Shown here piece by piece: positions 5,272 through 6,407 of a DNA stretch of 6,407 bases; within the stretch, counting starts at the first letter, position 1, and each line of letters opens with the position of its first letter. Under the pieces are notes generated by a model. The model saw only the letters and a program-made list of their open reading frames with translations. It ran no database searches and was not told the origin of the DNA. A program made the position numbers and the translations under genes. The stretch is from Syntrophobacteria bacterium (GTDB taxonomy: Bacteria; Desulfobacterota; DSWW01): the NCBI GenBank assembly GCA_030145435.1, contig JAQYVQ010000568.1, forward strand, positions 1 through 6,407. The letters are read 5' to 3'.

Positions 5272-6407
5272 ATGAGCAAGAGCAGACTAGCGAAACGAAT
5301 CCTTGATCTGCCGCCCTACCTGTTTGCAGAGCTGGATCGCGCAAAGGCCGAGTTGCGGGCCCAAGGGAAGGATGTGATCAGCCTGGGGATCGGCGATCCG
5401 GACATGCCCACCCCGGAACCGATCATCGAGGCCCTGAAGCGGGAAGCCGCTGAGCCGGCAAACCACAAGTACCCGAGCTACGAGGGGCTCCTCAAGTTTC
5501 GGGAGGCCGTGGCGGAATGGTACGACGGTCGCTTTGGGGTCGCCCTGGATCCGGTCACGGAGGTGGTCAGCCTGATAGGCTCCAAGGAGGGGATTGCTCA
5601 CCTGCCCCTCGCCTTCGTGGATCCCGGGGATGTGGGCCTGTACACGGATCCGGGCTACCCGGTTTACCCTGTAGCCATCGCCTTCGCAGGGGGCACGGCC
5701 GTCAGCGTACCGCTGAAAGAAGAGAACGGGTTCCTGCCGGACCTGGAGGCGATTCCGGTAGAGACGGCCCAAAAGGCCAAGATTCTCTACATCAATTACC
5801 CGAACAACCCAACCGCGGCCACTGCGGACGAGGCGTTCTTCGAGAAGGTGGTCGCCTTTGCCCGTCGTCACGAGATTCTCGTATGCCACGACGCCGCCTA
5901 CACGGAAATTTCCTTCGACGGGTACAAGGCCCCCAGCTTTCTCCAGGCGAAAGGGGCCAAGGATGTGGGGATCGAATTCCACTCGCTGTCGAAGACGTAC
6001 AACATGACCGGATGGCGAATCGGGTTCTGCGTGGGCAATGAGGATGCTGTGGCCGGGCTGGGAAAGGTCAAGACCAACATCGACTCCGGCGTATTTCAGG
6101 CCATCCAGTACGCCGGTGTAGAGGCTCTCCTGCGCAACGGCAAGATCCCTGAGCATCTGAGCAATATCTACCAGAAGCGGCGAGACCAGGTGATAGAAGG
6201 CCTGCGATCCTGCGGGTTGAACCCGTTCGTTCCCCGGGCCGCCTTCTATGTCTGGTGTCCTGTGCCCGAAGGAATGGATTCGAAGGCGTTTGCAGGGAGG
6301 CTCCTGGCCGAGGCCGGAGTGGTCGTCACGCCGGGTGTGGGCTTTGGCGAGCACGGGGAAGGGTATTTCCGGATCACCCTTACCCAGAGCGAGGAGAAGC
6401 TCGAGGA
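5272..6407 (+). CDS. dapL: LL-diaminopimelate aminotransferase, 3' end outside the window
   Basis: DapL converts tetrahydrodipicolinate directly to LL-2,6-diaminopimelate using glutamate and PLP, bypassing the succinylase or acetylase steps of lysine and peptidoglycan synthesis. The 378 visible codons show a fold-type I (class I/II) aminotransferase: ISLGIGDPDMPTPEPIIEAL (36-55), HKYPSYEGLL (65-74), SLIGSKEGIAHLPLAFVDPGD (100-120), DPGYPVYP (126-133), NYPNNPTAA (175-183), HDAAYTEISFDG (206-217) with Asp207 for the pyridine nitrogen, and SLSKTYNMTGWRIGF (238-252) with Lys241 as the Schiff-base lysine. Arg367 in YFRITL should bind the substrate carboxylate. The SKEGIAH and PANHKYPSYEGLL segments are those of DapL rather than aspartate aminotransferase. 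The family is about 385-410 aa, so only the end is missing. ATG 5272 is set by GAGGAG at 5261-5266. It probably shares a transcript with the FAH gene. Confidence 0.93.
   Translation, partial: MSKSRLAKRILDLPPYLFAELDRAKAELRAQGKDVISLGIGDPDMPTPEPIIEALKREAAEPANHKYPSYEGLLKFREAVAEWYDGRFGVALDPVTEVVSLIGSKEGIAHLPLAFVDPGDVGLYTDPGYPVYPVAIAFAGGTAVSVPLKEENGFLPDLEAIPVETAQKAKILYINYPNNPTAATADEAFFEKVVAFARRHEILVCHDAAYTEISFDGYKAPSFLQAKGAKDVGIEFHSLSKTYNMTGWRIGFCVGNEDAVAGLGKVKTNIDSGVFQAIQYAGVEALLRNGKIPEHLSNIYQKRRDQVIEGLRSCGLNPFVPRAAFYVWCPVPEGMDSKAFAGRLLAEAGVVVTPGVGFGEHGEGYFRITLTQSEEKLE

Overview
The window is ordinary bacterial chromosome: compact, fairly GC-rich (mostly G/C third positions in the genes), with five protein genes. 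The mix suggests a member of the former Deltaproteobacteria (Desulfobacterota): a HrcA/CIRCE-type operator before groES, lysine synthesis through LL-diaminopimelate aminotransferase, and a foldback repeat of a kind I recall from those genomes. This placement is inference; no rRNA or other phylogenetic marker was compared.

Left part, minus strand: an almost complete groES (1-276, running off the left edge, probably followed by groEL), preceded by a long leader. Far upstream lies a sigma70-like promoter followed by a 9-9-9 inverted repeat (555-581) that fits the CIRCE operator. Next comes a 129-bp foldback repeat (697-825), whose right arm forms the 3' end of lspA. lspA (lipoprotein signal peptidase) and ileS (isoleucyl-tRNA synthetase, 942 aa) are also on the minus strand and almost certainly co-transcribed: the ileS stop touches the first possible lspA start. 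ileS-lspA is a common bacterial gene pair.

Right part, plus strand: a divergent intergenic region (4176-4427) separates ileS from a two-gene unit: a fumarylacetoacetate hydrolase (FAH) family enzyme (4428-5192) and dapL (5272 to the right edge, 378 codons seen, lacking only its last few residues). dapL supplies LL-diaminopimelate for lysine and peptidoglycan. The 79-nt gap between them begins with an 18-bp tandem repeat that carries the FAH stop codon and repeats it in frame.

No novel multi-gene system is visible. The points most worth a second look are the repeat that supplies the LspA C-terminus and the CIRCE-like operator about 280 nt from groES. The FAH-dapL pairing and the in-frame tandem repeat between those genes are also of interest.
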